Notes: generated by a model from the sequence alone, not told the origin. A stretch of DNA of 64,000 nt from Camarhynchus parvulus (GCF_901933205.1 NC_044571.1:57101994-57165993), one strand, 5' to 3'; positions 39,101-52,107 are shown, numbered from the stretch's first letter. Translations and numbers: made by a program.

Positions 39101-41755
39101 GTATGCATCATAAACATAAATCTGTATATATTTATTTATATAAAACCAGTTTCTCACACCATCAGAAAAAGTAGTTTTCATTCAAGCAATTTGCATGGGC
39201 ACTCTGGGAGAGTACATAGTTTATATTTCTTGAATGAATGAATCCATCTCAAGCGGGAGATAACTAAGTTCAGTACTGAATTCAGTCTATAAGGTGGCAT
39301 ATGTGAAAATCCTATGGGTCTCCCAAGAACATTAGTGTCCCCATAGCAGAAAAAAGAGATGACTCATTTAGACCAACATCCCATAGGCTGCAGTGAATGA
39401 TTAGAGGAAGATGATGAACAAAACAAGGATAAGTGACATTTTCTCTGGTCTTGCTTTCCTGCTCCAGGCATCAACTGTCTAGGGCTTCTAGAATTGGAAT
39501 TTCATCCAGAACTTTGTCTTTAGTAAGTACAGAAGGAACTTCACTTTCTGAACATTTTGGCACTTTATGAAATTTATCAAGATCCTATGAAAATAAAAAT
39601 CATTTTTTTAGTACACACTGTATTAAAAAATACTTCTTTTTGACCTTTATAAAGCTACTGTTTCTTTATCTGCTGAGGTGCTTGTTAGATCTTGAGTTAT
39701 GAACAATTACAAATAAAGTTCCCTATTCATTTACTATATATTTTTTATTATTTTAGCATATTCTTTGTGTATGTGTCTTTGACTCTTTGCCTTCTTTTCC
39801 TAAATCAGTTTTTCTGGATACCCATTAATTTACAATTGCTGTAGATTACATTTTCCCCACTCTCTTTAGATGGGCAATAATAAACATTAAATTTCAAAAT
39901 CTGAGGGAGATATCCTACAACAGGTATCTACGGAGCTGAACTTTGATCTGATCTGAACAACCTCTCTCAAGACAGCTGCTTGCTATCTTGAGACAGCATA
40001 GCATAACAATCACAGGAACTCGGGGGATCAGTTTCCCATCACTTCTCTGACCCTGAATAATTTGGACACTGGTTCTCTTTTCAGATCACTGCACACACAC
40101 TTGAGGCTGCAGTTCTCATTTCCAGGCTTTCTTCTGAGACTCAGTAAATGCAGCTGCACTGGAGCTTGCAGCTTCCATAAATTTTGTGGTTTCAGAGTTT
40201 TTCCCAGAATCTTCTGGGTATCCTGAAATACAGCTCTTCAAGAATTTTGTGGCCTAAAGGAAAAGATAAATATTTTACAGAAATGAACTTTATAAAATAA
40301 AAATAGTTATCTATAACTTCTTCCATTGTGAAAGGAAAGAAATGATGGTCAGGTTTCTTGTAAACCCATGTCCATCATCACTAATGATCACTTCCAGCAG
40401 ACAGATCAAAGACTTCCATGAAGTAGGGATGAAGAATATCTTCTCTCAAATCTCCAGAAAAGAACCCCTTTGATAAGTTTTGTCATGACTGGTCAAGACA
40501 AGGAGAAACATTTGCTGTCAGTATTGCCTAAGAAGAGTAACGTGACTGGCAGGAAGACCACTGACAGTAGCATTAGGCATAGGACTATTCACAAGGTGAA
40601 ATGGAGCATAGTATCTTGAAACGATTTAGTACAATCCTTAACAAATACACCTTTGAAACACTAAGGGAGTTTGTTCTATAAATCGGGTTCCTTCTGGTTT
40701 CTGGGAAGTATCTTGTCCTCATGATCCTCTTACTCCTTATCAGCCTGGATTAAAAATACTGTTCTCGAACTTCCAGCATGGGGTATCTGTTGAAGATATT
40801 CAAGCATTTTACATAAAGACATTCTCCTCCCATCTACCCTACACATCCCTCTTTCACAAGCAAAGACTTATTAGCAGTGTTGCTGGGATCCAAAGGGCAT
40901 CACAGAGCGTGTAGAAGACACTTGGGGATGAGGGATTTGTGTCCCATGAGACCAGTATATTCTCAAAGGACATAGCTAGCTGTGAAAAAACAAATGTGAG
41001 CCAACCTGTCCCTTAGGGTGCAGGAGTGGCCTCAATCCTACCTTATTCAGCAATATTGACAGAGTGTACATTATGTGAGTTAGAGAAATATAGACAAGTG
41101 AATTTAGAGAGGAACAAGTTTTCTGTAATACTGGATGGCAGTAGCCTCAAACTGAATCCTTTAGCCACTTCATGATACTATGCTCTACCACATAATGAAA
41201 GATTATTTCTTTTTAAGGTAATTTTAAAATTGAATGAATGGGAAAAAACAAAACACCCACAAAATGCCTAAACATTTTCTTTGACATCTGTGTGTTTATG
41301 TACTCTTTGTACAGGCTCAAACTACTGGTGATAACAGACGTTCAAAACCTAAATTATACAAAGAGCAGGGTACTATAAAAAGCATAACTGAAAAAAAATC
41401 CCTAAGGATTAGTATAAATAATGATGTGTTTGTGTTGCATAAGCAAATATAGTGGTCAAATATTTATGAACAGAGTAAATAAGCCCATCCAGAATCCTTG
41501 TTTAAAAGAAAAAAGTGTCAAGAAGCTTTCCATGTAGCACTCTGATTATATGAATCTGTGAACCTCCTGACTTTCTGGATCAGAGCAGAAGTCTGTTTAA
41601 CATGATGTTTTATTCTGACATGTCCAGTGCCAAACGTTTCACTGGAAGTAGCAGTAGTTCACTAGAGGGAAAAGTTACTGAATAAGTTGCTCATTAAAGA
41701 GTTTTCCTCCTGCCTCTTATAATTTGGAAACAGCAGCATGTTCCAAGGTATGAGG
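36135..41755. other. Intergenic DNA with two GC-richer blocks
   Basis: Blocks at ~36.23-36.68 kb and ~38.10-38.95 kb stand out by higher GC. They may be degraded LTRs or other repeats that I cannot name. The rest is AT-rich without identifiable content. Confidence 0.55.
38638..38673. repeat. 18-bp tandem duplication
   Basis: tttatgttgattgaacgc is followed by tttatgttgatttaagct. The first 12 bases are identical and the rest is diverged. Confidence 0.8.
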
Positions 41756-41850
41756 GTATCATAGATTCATCAGAGCTGAGGCTGGAAAACATTAGTGTAA
41801 ACCATCTAGTCTGACCTTCTGCATGTTGCAAAGACTTCAAATCAATAAAT
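41756..41850 (-). mobile_element. CR1-type LINE 3' terminus, short and old
   Basis: The plus strand starts tatcatagattcatcaga, then gctgaggctggaaaacatta and ccatctagtctgaccttctg. This is the reverse complement of a CR1 3' end ('...caggaggttggactagatg...attctatgat'). It is about 95 bp long, diverged, and without coding sequence. Confidence 0.72.
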
Positions 41851-42999
41851 AGCATAACAAAATCACCAGATTTTTGTATTTTTGATCCTATTTTGTAGAA
41901 AGAAAAATGTTCTTTATCTAAGTAAATGAGTTAAACTCTTCTGTTGGAGTAGACTGTAGTTTCTTTTTATTACTATTATTTTGTTTTTAAGGAACATTCG
42001 TTGGTATGGTTGAGTAATCATGTCATTATTATTTTAAATTATAATTTCAATGTTGTCTGCTTAATGTTCACTGATTGTTCCCACTGAATGCACATGATGA
42101 ACAAAATTTTTCAAAAGTGACTGATTATTTTGCAAGACTAGAAGCTATTTATTTAGGGAAATCTCTGTCATTTACATTTCTGCAGAGAAAATTTCCAGAA
42201 GTTAATTCGTCTTCCCAAAATTATATTAAAAGACCTTATTCCAGCAGTCTACAATGCCATCGGCCAGAAATAAAGATTCCTTCCTGAAATAAGGTGAAAA
42301 AATCCTATATGGCTCTAAGAGTTGTGTCAGAAGTCTGAAAAGAAAGGCCAAAAGGCAGCCTGTTTCTGATAAAGCCAATGCTGAAAAATCGTTCTTCTTT
42401 TGCAGACAGGATATGCTCTGAAAGCTTTATACAAAATGAAAATGCACCTTGTGTTGTTGAGTAATAAATTTATTTTGTTCACAGTCCATTTCTTTCTGTA
42501 GTACAATGTTAAAGGAAATAAGTGCTCCGTTCATCCCATGTGGCATGTTAGGGCCCATATTGTTCCAGACAAAGGATATATTTGCATCAGGATCAAATAT
42601 TACCAGCAAAAACCTCTGACATGCATTTTTAGCCACATTCTAGATCTAATACTAGCCTTGAAATAATTTGATATGCAGGAAAGAGACTAAGGAAAGGTAA
42701 AAGTTGCTTGCTTTTATGACCAAAAAGCAAACCACAGGTGGATGGAAGAAGAGGAAGGAAAAAATTGATAAAACATCTGAAAATTTGATAAAAAGTTCCT
42801 GAAGCTTTTCCAGTTTTTCTCTAGAGAAGAAAGAAATTTGATGTAGTGTGTAAGGCAGAGAGCAGCTGTAAAATTTCTAAGCACTTGAACCCCTTCTTTG
42901 GGTGCTAGATGGAAATGTAATTACATGACAAAAGAGGACCTTTTACATAATTAATACAAATGACACATATGTTAATTTATTCTTTTCTCTCTTGCATTC

Positions 43000-43073
43000 T
43001 TTTTTTTTTTTCATTGTTGTTGTTTTGGTTTTTTTTGTTTTGTTTTTTTTTTTGTTTTGTTTTGTTTTGTTTA
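43000..43073. repeat. T/G-rich tract, poly(T) then (GTTTT)n
   Basis: A run of 12 T, then TTG and TTTTG units, ending in five GTTTT repeats. The ORF through it is an artefact of low complexity. It lies ~430 bp from a complementary (AAAC)n tract. Confidence 0.92.
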
Positions 43074-43506
43074 AGAAATTGCTTATCCACAGGGTAAAAA
43101 ATGTTGTCTTTCTGGAGTATTTTTTTCACCATAATAGTAACACATCTTTTGGACAGTTCATTAAAGTTTCAAGAAGCAGTCATGCAAATTAGCCTAAATA
43201 TCTTACTTTGCCTTGCCACCATATTCCTGTTAAAATAGATCAGATCATTACATTAACTCATACCCCTGAGGTTTCAGGATTCCAGAAATAGTAAACACTT
43301 GTGGAATCTACAATAATTGAGAGCAACAATAAATTACATTTTAAGTGCTCACAAGGTGAGAACAAGGCACTTCATGACTCTTCATACACCCTTCTTAGGA
43401 ATGTTGCCAAGCTGTAAGAATGCATAGGTTGATATAGAAGGTGCTAGGAGTGCTTTTGTGCTGGAGGAACCCAGTGATTTTTTTAGAGACACCTCTCCTA
43501 GATTTT

Positions 43507-43559
43507 TAAACAAATAAACAAACAAATAAACAAACAAACAAACAAACAAACAAACAAAA
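43507..43559. repeat. (AAAC)n / (AAAT)n microsatellite
   Basis: About 13 four-base units, mostly AAAC with interspersed AAAT on the left side. A clean tetranucleotide microsatellite likely to vary in length. Confidence 0.95.
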
Positions 43560-44923
43560 GAAGAAAGTGAAAATATAATTCCTTGGATAGAGATTTGGGC
43601 TAAAACCTCTAATATATGATGCACTTGTATTCCAATTTGATAATTTAAAAGGTGGCCTGGATAGTTGCTTCACTTTCTTTGGAATTCAGGCAGGATGAAA
43701 TCCTGCATTCAGCTGCAGCTTCCTACAAAAAAACTTCCTGCCGCAAGGAACAGCATCAATAACTTAACATTGAATATTGCAAATAAAGCAGCTGTTGCTT
43801 AATTTGTCAACATACACATATGCTATAGAGCTGGTAGAAATAACATCATAGAACAACTGTCTGTTTTTAACACATTTTTTTCACAGTTCCACCCTTATGC
43901 AATGCAATTCAAGGAGCTGAAAAAGTTTACCTTTGGATTTAATAGAGCATATTAGCAATACACAATTTTTGGAGTATACTCTAACTGGAAATTCCATCGC
44001 TTGGTCTTGAAAAATTCAATTTGTAAAACCTACTTGAGCTTCTCTTGCCATAGTAAAGATATCAGCTTAATCACATGCTAAATTAATTTGTGTTGCTCCT
44101 TTGTGTTAGCTTTTGCTAACTATGCCTGGAACCAGATGATTTTGATCAGCAAAGTCCCAAGGGATCAAAGGTACCTCTTACCTGTGTAGTGACCAAGATG
44201 GGAAGGACTTGATCACTCATGCCAGGAGATGACAATAGGAGGCCCAGGACATGGCAAGGCCTCATCTTTGCTATCCCACCCTTGCCCCTTCATCTACTTT
44301 CCATGGGTTTGGCCAAATCCAGCGCCTCGGGCAGCACTGACCACAGTAGCTTGTCTTCCTCAAGGATATTCTAGGCATGTGGAGGTTCAGCTGACTCTGG
44401 GAACGAGAGGGACAAAAGTCTGCCACCATCCTTCCTCCTCCTTCCAGACCATGGAGACCATGAAGAGCGTCCAGTTCCTTCTTTATTGCCCATGGAACAT
44501 TAAGAATGAAAAGGATATATCCTGTATCTTAAAAGTCTTATTCTTATAGAAAGATTTGGGGTGGATTTTGTCTTCTGATGGCTCTTCTCTCTGACTGTAC
44601 TGCTGTAGGTGGCTCTAGCTGAGTGGGCTAAGAAGCAGATAGCAATAATTATTGAAGACATTATACAGGAAGCATTACAATAAAATTATATTTTAAAAAT
44701 GTGAATGCTAGACTGAATGCAAATTGCATTTCTAAGATGCACAGGTCCTTCTAGAGTGTGGTCATATATTATCAGGTGACTAAGATAAGCCTTGAGAAAG
44801 CACAATAGACAGAGAGATCCACTTTGAGATATTCTGAGTGAAAATTGCTTCCCCTTTTATTCTCTCAGCAAAGAAGACAAATGGCTTTAGAAGAAATTTT
44901 GAAAGGTTTTGTCCTATAAAGAT

Positions 44924-44958
44924 AAAGGCCTCCCACAATCAAAGGCCTCCCACAAATC
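44924..44958. repeat. 17-bp tandem duplication
   Basis: The unit aaaggcctcccacaatc is repeated at once, the second copy having one extra A. A simple local duplication. Confidence 0.9.
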
Positions 44959-45613
44959 TTGTTTCTTCTCTTTGCAGCTGACATGATTTGGTAAATTATT
45001 AAGTTCGCTAAATTCTGAAGCTATTGAAATAAACCATCAGGCAGAAATAGTACCACAACATGGTTTTTGTTAGGGAAATCTGGTGTTGTCTCTCCCTGGA
45101 CCTTCCTATCATTCTTCCTCTTGCCTTAAAAAACTAAATCATGTCGTGCTGTGAGAAAAAACAGACAGAGAAAAAGTTAACAGGAAATCTGAGATTCTGG
45201 ATACCCAGAAAACTCATGGTTCTGGATATCCATGTGTATTTAATTAAATTCACAATTTTCCAGATGTTAACTGCATTCAGTGAGACCTATTAGAAGAAAA
45301 TGGACTGTATGCTCAGAGTTCTGACTTAACAAAAGTACCTTTGATTTCCTGAAAAATACATCTTACTGAGAAAAAAAATAAATTCAGACATGCTGAGCAT
45401 ATACTTGGTCTAATGAAGAAATCCTTGAAAGTGATGACCGAATATAAAGCAGAAATAGTTTGTTTAGTCATTTCAGGTTTAGAATAAAGCTTTGTCTAAT
45501 TTTTGTCTGAGTTTGATTTTGGTGAGGAATTGGAAAGTTCAGGAAGTTTCTGCTATCAGTTATTCTCTCTCTTTCCTTGTTGACAATGAGACTTAAATGC
45601 TGTTGTGCCCAGT

Positions 45614-46072
45614 TGTGGTGGTTTGATCTGGCTAAATGCTGGGTGCTCAAGAAAGCTGTTCTACCACTCCTCAACTGGACAGAAAACAATAAAAGGCTCC
45701 TGTTAGAAGATAAGGACAGGGAGAGATCATTCACAATTACCATCAGAGTCAAAAGAGACCCAAATTTGAGAAATTAATTGAATTTGTTGCCAATCAAAAT
45801 CAATGCACGACAATGAGAAGTAAAACAGGACTTCAAGGTACCTTCCCAGACTCAGCTTTATTCCTGAATCTCTATTTCCTTCCCCTCAGCTCCCTTCATC
45901 GCCCCTGAGATGGGCAATGGGGATTGCAATCAAACATGCTGTTTCTGCTGCTGCTGCTGCTTTGTCCTCCAGAAGAGTCCTTCCCCCTTCTCAAGCGTGA
46001 CATTCCTCTCATGAGAGACAGTCCTCCACAAACTTCTCCAATGGGAATTCTTCCTATGGACTATAGTTCACC
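45614..46072 (+). mobile_element. LTR, 5' half, truncated against a CR1 remnant
   Basis: It begins TGTGGTGGTTTGATCTGGC, followed by accactcctcaactggacag, gataaggacagggagagatc, tgttgccaatcaaaatcaat, tgctgctgctgctgc and gacagtcctccacaaacttc. These are ordered landmarks of the same avian LTR group as the 20.65-kb element. Recognisable LTR sequence stops near 46072 and CR1 sequence begins within ~30 bp. A (CTG)n tract lies inside. No internal proviral genes follow. Confidence 0.78.
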
Positions 46073-46099
46073 CCTCCATTAGATCCTCCTGAATTCCAT

Positions 46100-47040
46100 T
46101 TTTATCTCTCTTAAACTGAGTAGTCCTAAACTGGATACAGTATTTTATATGCATCTCACTGGTGGTAAGTAGAAGGGAAGAATAACTTCTGTTGATCTTG
46201 TGGCCAGAATTTCTTATCAGTACATATAGTACATAACAGTCGCATACTCAGTATGTAGTTTGTCATATTCAGAAAGAAAGAGAGCTGTGGAATTGTCTCC
46301 AACCTCATGTACACCACAACCCTCAACTCTCTTCTCTCTTTAGAAGGGCTTCAACTCACCTAGTCCCTTCCTAACCTCTGTTAATGCGTGGTATCCTTTC
46401 TCCCTTGGTTCAGATAATTTTGCTTGTTTTTATGGAACCTCAAGAGCTTTCTTTTTCTCTGTTACTGAAGTTTACTGCAATCTCTTTGGGGAGAGTTATG
46501 ACATTCTTCATGGCCACAGTTACTCTTTCCAGTTTATTTAATCTGCAGATGTTTAAGTGCAGTTTGCGTTATTATCAAGATCACTGAAAATGTTGAACTC
46601 TACATGTCCTACCATGGACTTCTATGGTACTGAACTTCTCTCTGATCTCCAGAAAGACATTTAACCATTGGTCATTTCTGTGGCTGAGTCCAGTTAATAT
46701 TCAAACCTTAAAACAAATCCACCTAACTAATTTCTCAACACATACTTCTTCATCTGTGGAGAATGACAAAAAACTCACTGAAGTCAAGAAATTTCATACT
46801 GCATTTTGTCTTGTCCTATATTCAATCATTAAATTGCATAGTGATAAAAGACTTTTTATGCACACTTTACTCTCAAAAAATCCGTGTTGAGTATTCCTGA
46901 TTACTCTTGTTTTTACATACTTGGATGTGGATATGAATTCCAAGAGCATGTGTTTCTTGATCTTCCCAGGGACTGAGACCAGCCAAAGTTTCTTTGATTC
47001 TATGATTAACTCCAAAGCTGTCTTTAGGCTCTCCTTAAAA
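46100..47040 (-). mobile_element. CR1 LINE ORF2 (reverse transcriptase) remnant
   Basis: On the minus strand the frame 46794-47045 contains GKIKKHMLLEFIS, then VIRNTQHGFFESK. These line up with the CR1 RT segment 'GK.MEQLILE.IS...VI..SQHGFTKGKSC'. Further left, plus-strand landmarks for the rest of ORF2 are aatccacctaactaatttct, actcactgaagtcaagaaat and tctcactggtg near 46157-46170. The element is in several frames with stops. Its 3' end is missing where it meets the LTR fragment on the left. The 5' limit is uncertain and weak similarity may run to ~47.3 kb. Confidence 0.85.
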
Positions 47041-47534
47041 ATCACCTAGCTTTCCTTGACATCCTTGTTCTTCATGGCAGCTACCCAAAGGATTCCTAAG
47101 CAACATCCTGAATTAGAAGAAATATGCAATTGTAAAGTTCAGAGTCCAAAATGTGCTGCTTGCCTTCCCATTTCACCTCCAGGTCCTTAACTTAATCATT
47201 TTGGAGATGCTGCAATTCAAGCCAGATCTAAGACTGCCAGCAGATCTTTTCTATTTGTGAATAGAGCACTATCCCTGGTGATCCCAGCCAACACTTGCAT
47301 TAGGAGATATGCTAGAAGTATAAATGCACCATTCCTGGAGAGCTTTAACTTTTCTCTGAGGATATGAAATCTTTCCCTGGCTAGTATAATTACATTGCAT
47401 GTAATAAGAATGCACAGTTAATGAGAGACAAAATTTTACACGGTTATAAACTACTGTTATTCTCTATCACCAGAGTTCCAAGAGATACATTTCATGGCCA
47501 AGTACAAAGAAGTTTTTTACCTATTAATTACATC

Positions 47535-47570
47535 TCACACAGGGCAGTGTGGTCACACAGGGCAGTGTGT
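47535..47570. repeat. 18-bp tandem duplication
   Basis: The unit tcacacagggcagtgtgg occurs twice head to tail with one mismatch at the end. It looks like a local slippage duplication. Confidence 0.9.
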
Positions 47571-49689
47571 GCAGTACAGCTATTTTGTGTGTTTGCTTTC
47601 TAATATTCTGTAAATAATTTTCATTCACATAGTAACTGCACAAACATTTGTTATAATGAATCTACTTGCATGAACAGAAACAGTAATTTTCCTGAAGAGC
47701 TTCAACTTATTCCTGAAGATAGGAAATATTTTTGGCTAACATCATAATTCAAATTGAAATCTGGTCCAAAAATCCACAGAAGTAGATATAGTTTGTCTAC
47801 AAAAACTGCCTTTGAGCCATTAATAATCAATGACATGTTGTTTTACTTGCAATCCAAAAAGAAGCAGCTCAAGGCAAGACAAGCTCTCCATTCTTTTCCA
47901 AACCAGGATGGCAGTAGAAACGTGGCTTTGGATGAACCAACTTGGAGCAGCAGTAACAGTTTCTTCCACTTCTGGCAGCCATGTAATAGATGCTTAAGGC
48001 TGTGGAATACCACAGTTGACAGAACATTTGGAAGGAGTCCATATAAACTTAGAACATAATTTTTAATTCATCTTAGTACAAGAAGAAGGAGAATGAGGGG
48101 TTCCACTATAAGCTCTAAAAAGGCAGGGAACTTATTCAGTGGAACAGTTTTGACTAATATTGATTAATTTAATGTTGACATGGAAGAAAAGGACACTATC
48201 ACCTGGAAAACAGTCTAGTTTACTTAGTAGAGTTTTACTTAGTACTGTTTTCCTTGGAGGTGTCCCAAGAATTGGTTAGGGTGAGCTCCACTTAGTTCGT
48301 TGGATCTGGCACAACTATATCATGTATTAAAATATTTGTTATGTACACTGAAAATTCAGACTGTAGCTAAAATGTAAATCTCTCATGGTCATATATACGC
48401 TAAAAAAATCTCCGTGTCTGTCATCAAAGAAATTATAGTGACTTAAAGAAGATATAAAAATATAATGTGTGAGAAAAATTTGCGAAATAATTTGGATTAG
48501 GAAGGTGGACAGAAACAAATAGCTCTCTTATACTGAAATGCTGATTATAATCCAGACTTTTTATTGTGGTTAATTAAGGGCATTTTAAATATTTATCTAT
48601 ATTTCAAAAATATTTCTTCATTATGAAAACACAAGCAAAAACATTCACAGGAAATAAATAATGTCCAGATGCCATTTCAATATCTGTAACTTAATGGATG
48701 CTCCAAAATGTGATTAAAGATGCCCAGATAAGAATGATGAACTTTTGATTAGATAACCATGTAGTAGCATAAAATTTGTCCCTTGTTATAGGTGAATATA
48801 TCTATGAAAAAGGTTTGGCTCAGAATGTAGTTTAGCTGAATCTGTGCAACTCGGTTTTAAATCTTTTACCTTCCTGTGGGTCTTCTCCTCGAGTGCATGT
48901 GTGTTGCTAGATTTTAAATTTTAATTTTCACATCCCATTAAAAGATAGGCACCTTTTTCATGATACCAGTTTCCTTAGTTACTTAGAAAGCTGGAAGAGA
49001 ACATATTTCCTAATATTATTTAAAACAAAAACCTTGGCTCATATAGGGACTTTACCATCACACTCATTCATGTTCTACTGTGAGTGTCAGATGCTAGTTT
49101 TGATATGTATCTTGAGATAGAAATCAAGCATAATCAAATGGTTTTATACAGATTTTTGTGTGCAACAAAATTATGAATGATCTTGAATATTGTACACAGA
49201 GGTCAATTAATTATCTTAAATGAAAACAAGTAGTTACAGTGACATACTACTTATCTAAAATTCTATTAAAACAATATTCTTCCTACCAGAAAATTTGACT
49301 TTGAAAAATCCATAGTTTAAGCATCTATCTGAATCATATAACAAGACTCAATTACACCAGGTGGTATTGACTGATATATTTGGTAATGTAATAGAGATGC
49401 CAACCCTGACAAAATTTGTTAGTTTGAAAATAGGGCAAAATGCCATTTTATTGCAAAGCTAATGAAAAATATTGCTTACAGAATGATGACACCCATAAAG
49501 TAGATTTATAGCATACGACATTTGTAAGATCTCAAATATTTCAAAGAGATTGGAAGGGCAATATGACTATTGTCTACTCAGTATAATGAACCAAAGAAAA
49601 TGGAGCTTTGACATTCAGACTTGTATGATAGAGGGCTAGAAACTTTCTGAATAGTAGAACTCTTAAAGAGAGCGGGTTGTTTCTTGAGC

Positions 49690-49995
49690 TTACACAGACG
49701 CTGTCATAGCTGGGCCACCACCTGGATGTTTGCAAGCTCCACAATTCAAAAAGATACTGCTTGGGGGGATTAAAGACTGTGAGTCGGATTCAGTGAACCC
49801 AAATCCCAGCAGAAGTTTGGCAGAGGAATGAGTCAGTTCCTGGGATGCCAGCATTAATGGCTGAGGTCCAGATACTAATCTCAGATGCACGGCACGTGTC
49901 ACCTCCTATCTCGATTAAGCCACGTCTGTGGCTTGCACACACAGTGCATAACAGCAGATTTTCCAAGGCATATGCTGCTTCCAATGCCATACGTT
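49690..49995. promoter_or_regulatory. Candidate conserved non-coding element
   Basis: Unique-looking sequence with about seven CpGs in 300 bp. It has homeodomain-type words (gggattaa, actaatctca, cattaatgg, cgattaa) and a GGCACGTGTC E-box-like site near 49892-49900. Two overlapping minus-strand frames cross it, but neither has known motifs. The enhancer reading is inference. Confidence 0.25.
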
Positions 49996-51498
49996 TTAGT
50001 TTAAAACCTGGTCCATAAGGTATGAATATTTTGTTGTTGTCTTTTTTTTTTCCTTCAGTTGTTTGATGAAGAAATAAAAACAAAAGAAAAAGAAAGCTAA
50101 AATTTATTTACAGCACTCACCTTTGATTTACCCCTCTGACTTCTTCATCTTCTATTCCCCTCCTTCAAAAGGATTCAATCAGAACCACACCAAAGATGCA
50201 AAGAAATTAAAGTAGTAATAGAAGCAGCACAGGAAGATTATTTTCCTTCATTTGTTCTTCTGTATATGTGAGACATGACAGGATTCGATAAACTCACAAG
50301 TATTTACTCTTTAAGCTAATTCTGCAGTGTTGTAAAACATGCAAACTGCAGGCTAGAGAGAAATAAGAGAGTCAGCATAGCAAAACTCGATTAGAAAGTT
50401 TGATTTGATTATCTGTTCCTTATTTGCATCACACTGCTGTTTCACTCCGAGCTACCTGACTGGAATATTTTCACTGCAATCTGAGTGTGGAAACCAAAGC
50501 TATCAGCAGAATAACAGGCTGCAGGAAGCAGAGTGTTTTATGCTGGAACATTCCAGCACACTAATTGCTGCTTTGACAATCATACTCCAAACATTTTCTT
50601 GCTTCATTTAATCTCTTGGTTTCCAGTGGAAAATGTCCAGAAACAATGCAGTTGAACTTGAAGATGAGAAATGGGAGACTGAATGGCTGAAAGGTACCGT
50701 TTGAGTGGATTGATGCAGTGCCTTAATGTACTGGCCTTGAACTGTACAAACTTCATGGTGAATTCAGCCAGATTAAGGAGAGTGAGAATCAATCAGTTTC
50801 AGATGGCTCTAAAAATTGCAGTAAAAGGGAAGATGGTGGTCTATTCATTGTCTAAGACCTACATGGAAGACCCTCTTGTGTAATTATAATTAAAAAGACT
50901 CAACTAGAAGGGTTAGTTTGAAAAACAAGGAAGAAAACCACCTGACCCTTCTGTTCTTAGAAGAAAGCACATTAGCTAAATGATTGATTTTGTGCTTAAA
51001 TTTTTTCTTCCTTTGTTTTTTTTCCCTTATTTCTCAGCAAGTATTGATCTCATTCTCTGTATTGCATTAAACACCCCAAAGTATTATCAATTGCATACTT
51101 AGCCCAGACTGGGAGAGCTAAGTGTGAGACTCATTTAAAAAAGTCCAGTCATATCAATTTTCACTTTTTGATAAGCTATTTTTAAGCTTTCATATTAAAT
51201 CATGACAGGCACCAGAAAACAATCTACTTTTTGCTACTTTTAAATGAAAGTTGGTACAGGTTACATGCCAATTTTTAAAAACATGTGCCTGTTTTGCTCA
51301 TGTATAACCACCAAAAAAAGAAATAAATGATTGAAAGGAAAAGGACACAACTCTGCTTCTGAGATGATGTAACAAAGAATGATCTTTACTGTCACTGTCT
51401 CTGATTTGCATAAATTTCTCTCTTGCACACTGGAATCATATATAATCTAGATGAGATTGGTAGGGCCAGAAATCTTAATTTATTTATTGTATAAGCAT

Positions 51499-51685
51499 AA
51501 TGCCAGCCACCTCCTGTTTTCATTATACCAATCTAATGCCAGCCATTTCCTGTTTTCATTAGACCATTGTAATGCTAGACTCCTACTGTTCTCATTAGTG
51601 CAGGACTGTGTAATGGCAACCACCTCATGTTTTCATTATAACTGAACTGTATGGTGCCAGCTGCCACTTATTTTACTTTACAGAA
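51499..51685. repeat. 36-bp degenerate minisatellite, about five copies
   Basis: Copies start at 51499, 51535, 51571, 51612 and ~51650. The core is AATGCCAGCCACCTCCTGTT followed by TTCATTATACCAATCT. The first three copies have exact 36-bp spacing; the fourth and fifth carry small insertions. Because 36 is a multiple of 3, the plus-strand frame through it repeats NASHLLFSL-like units, which is an artefact of the repeat and not a protein. Confidence 0.92.
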
Positions 51686-52107
51686 GAGCATTTGAATAGT
51701 CCATATCTTTTTCAAGAGAATATATACAGAGATGTCAAGGACCCTAGGGGTGTAAGGCCCCTGAGAAAATGATGGGAAACACCCTTCCTGACAATTTTGT
51801 TGCTGGAAGAATAGCAGTGTTAACACAGTATGCACAGAGAAGAGGTTAAAGGCTGGGGTTAAATTCTTGTGGAACAGGTTTAAATTCTAGGAACTGCCTT
51901 TCTGATCCATAAGATATCTGATCTTCCTGAAGAAAATAAAAAGGTGGTTGCAATAGTTCGAGGTCTGGATTAGAATAATAGTGAAATGCAAGTCAAATTC
52001 CTGGCTCCAGTACACATAGCCTGTGCAGATCATAACCTATAAATTCTGTCATATTACTCCAGTTGTGACTGGTCTGGAGATAATAAGACTTTGACTATCT
52101 GAAATAT

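Larger units (their letters stand above)
41851..45613. other. Intergenic DNA with microsatellites
   Basis: It holds the GTTTT and AAAC tracts near 43.0 and 43.5 kb, a GC-richer stretch at ~44.16-44.48 kb of unknown nature, and the 17-bp duplication at 44.92 kb. No gene is seen. Confidence 0.65.

Noticed and set aside
45940..45962. (CTG)n tract as a coding polyglutamine or expansion locus
   Set aside because: Only about five units, located inside an LTR and without a supported reading frame.
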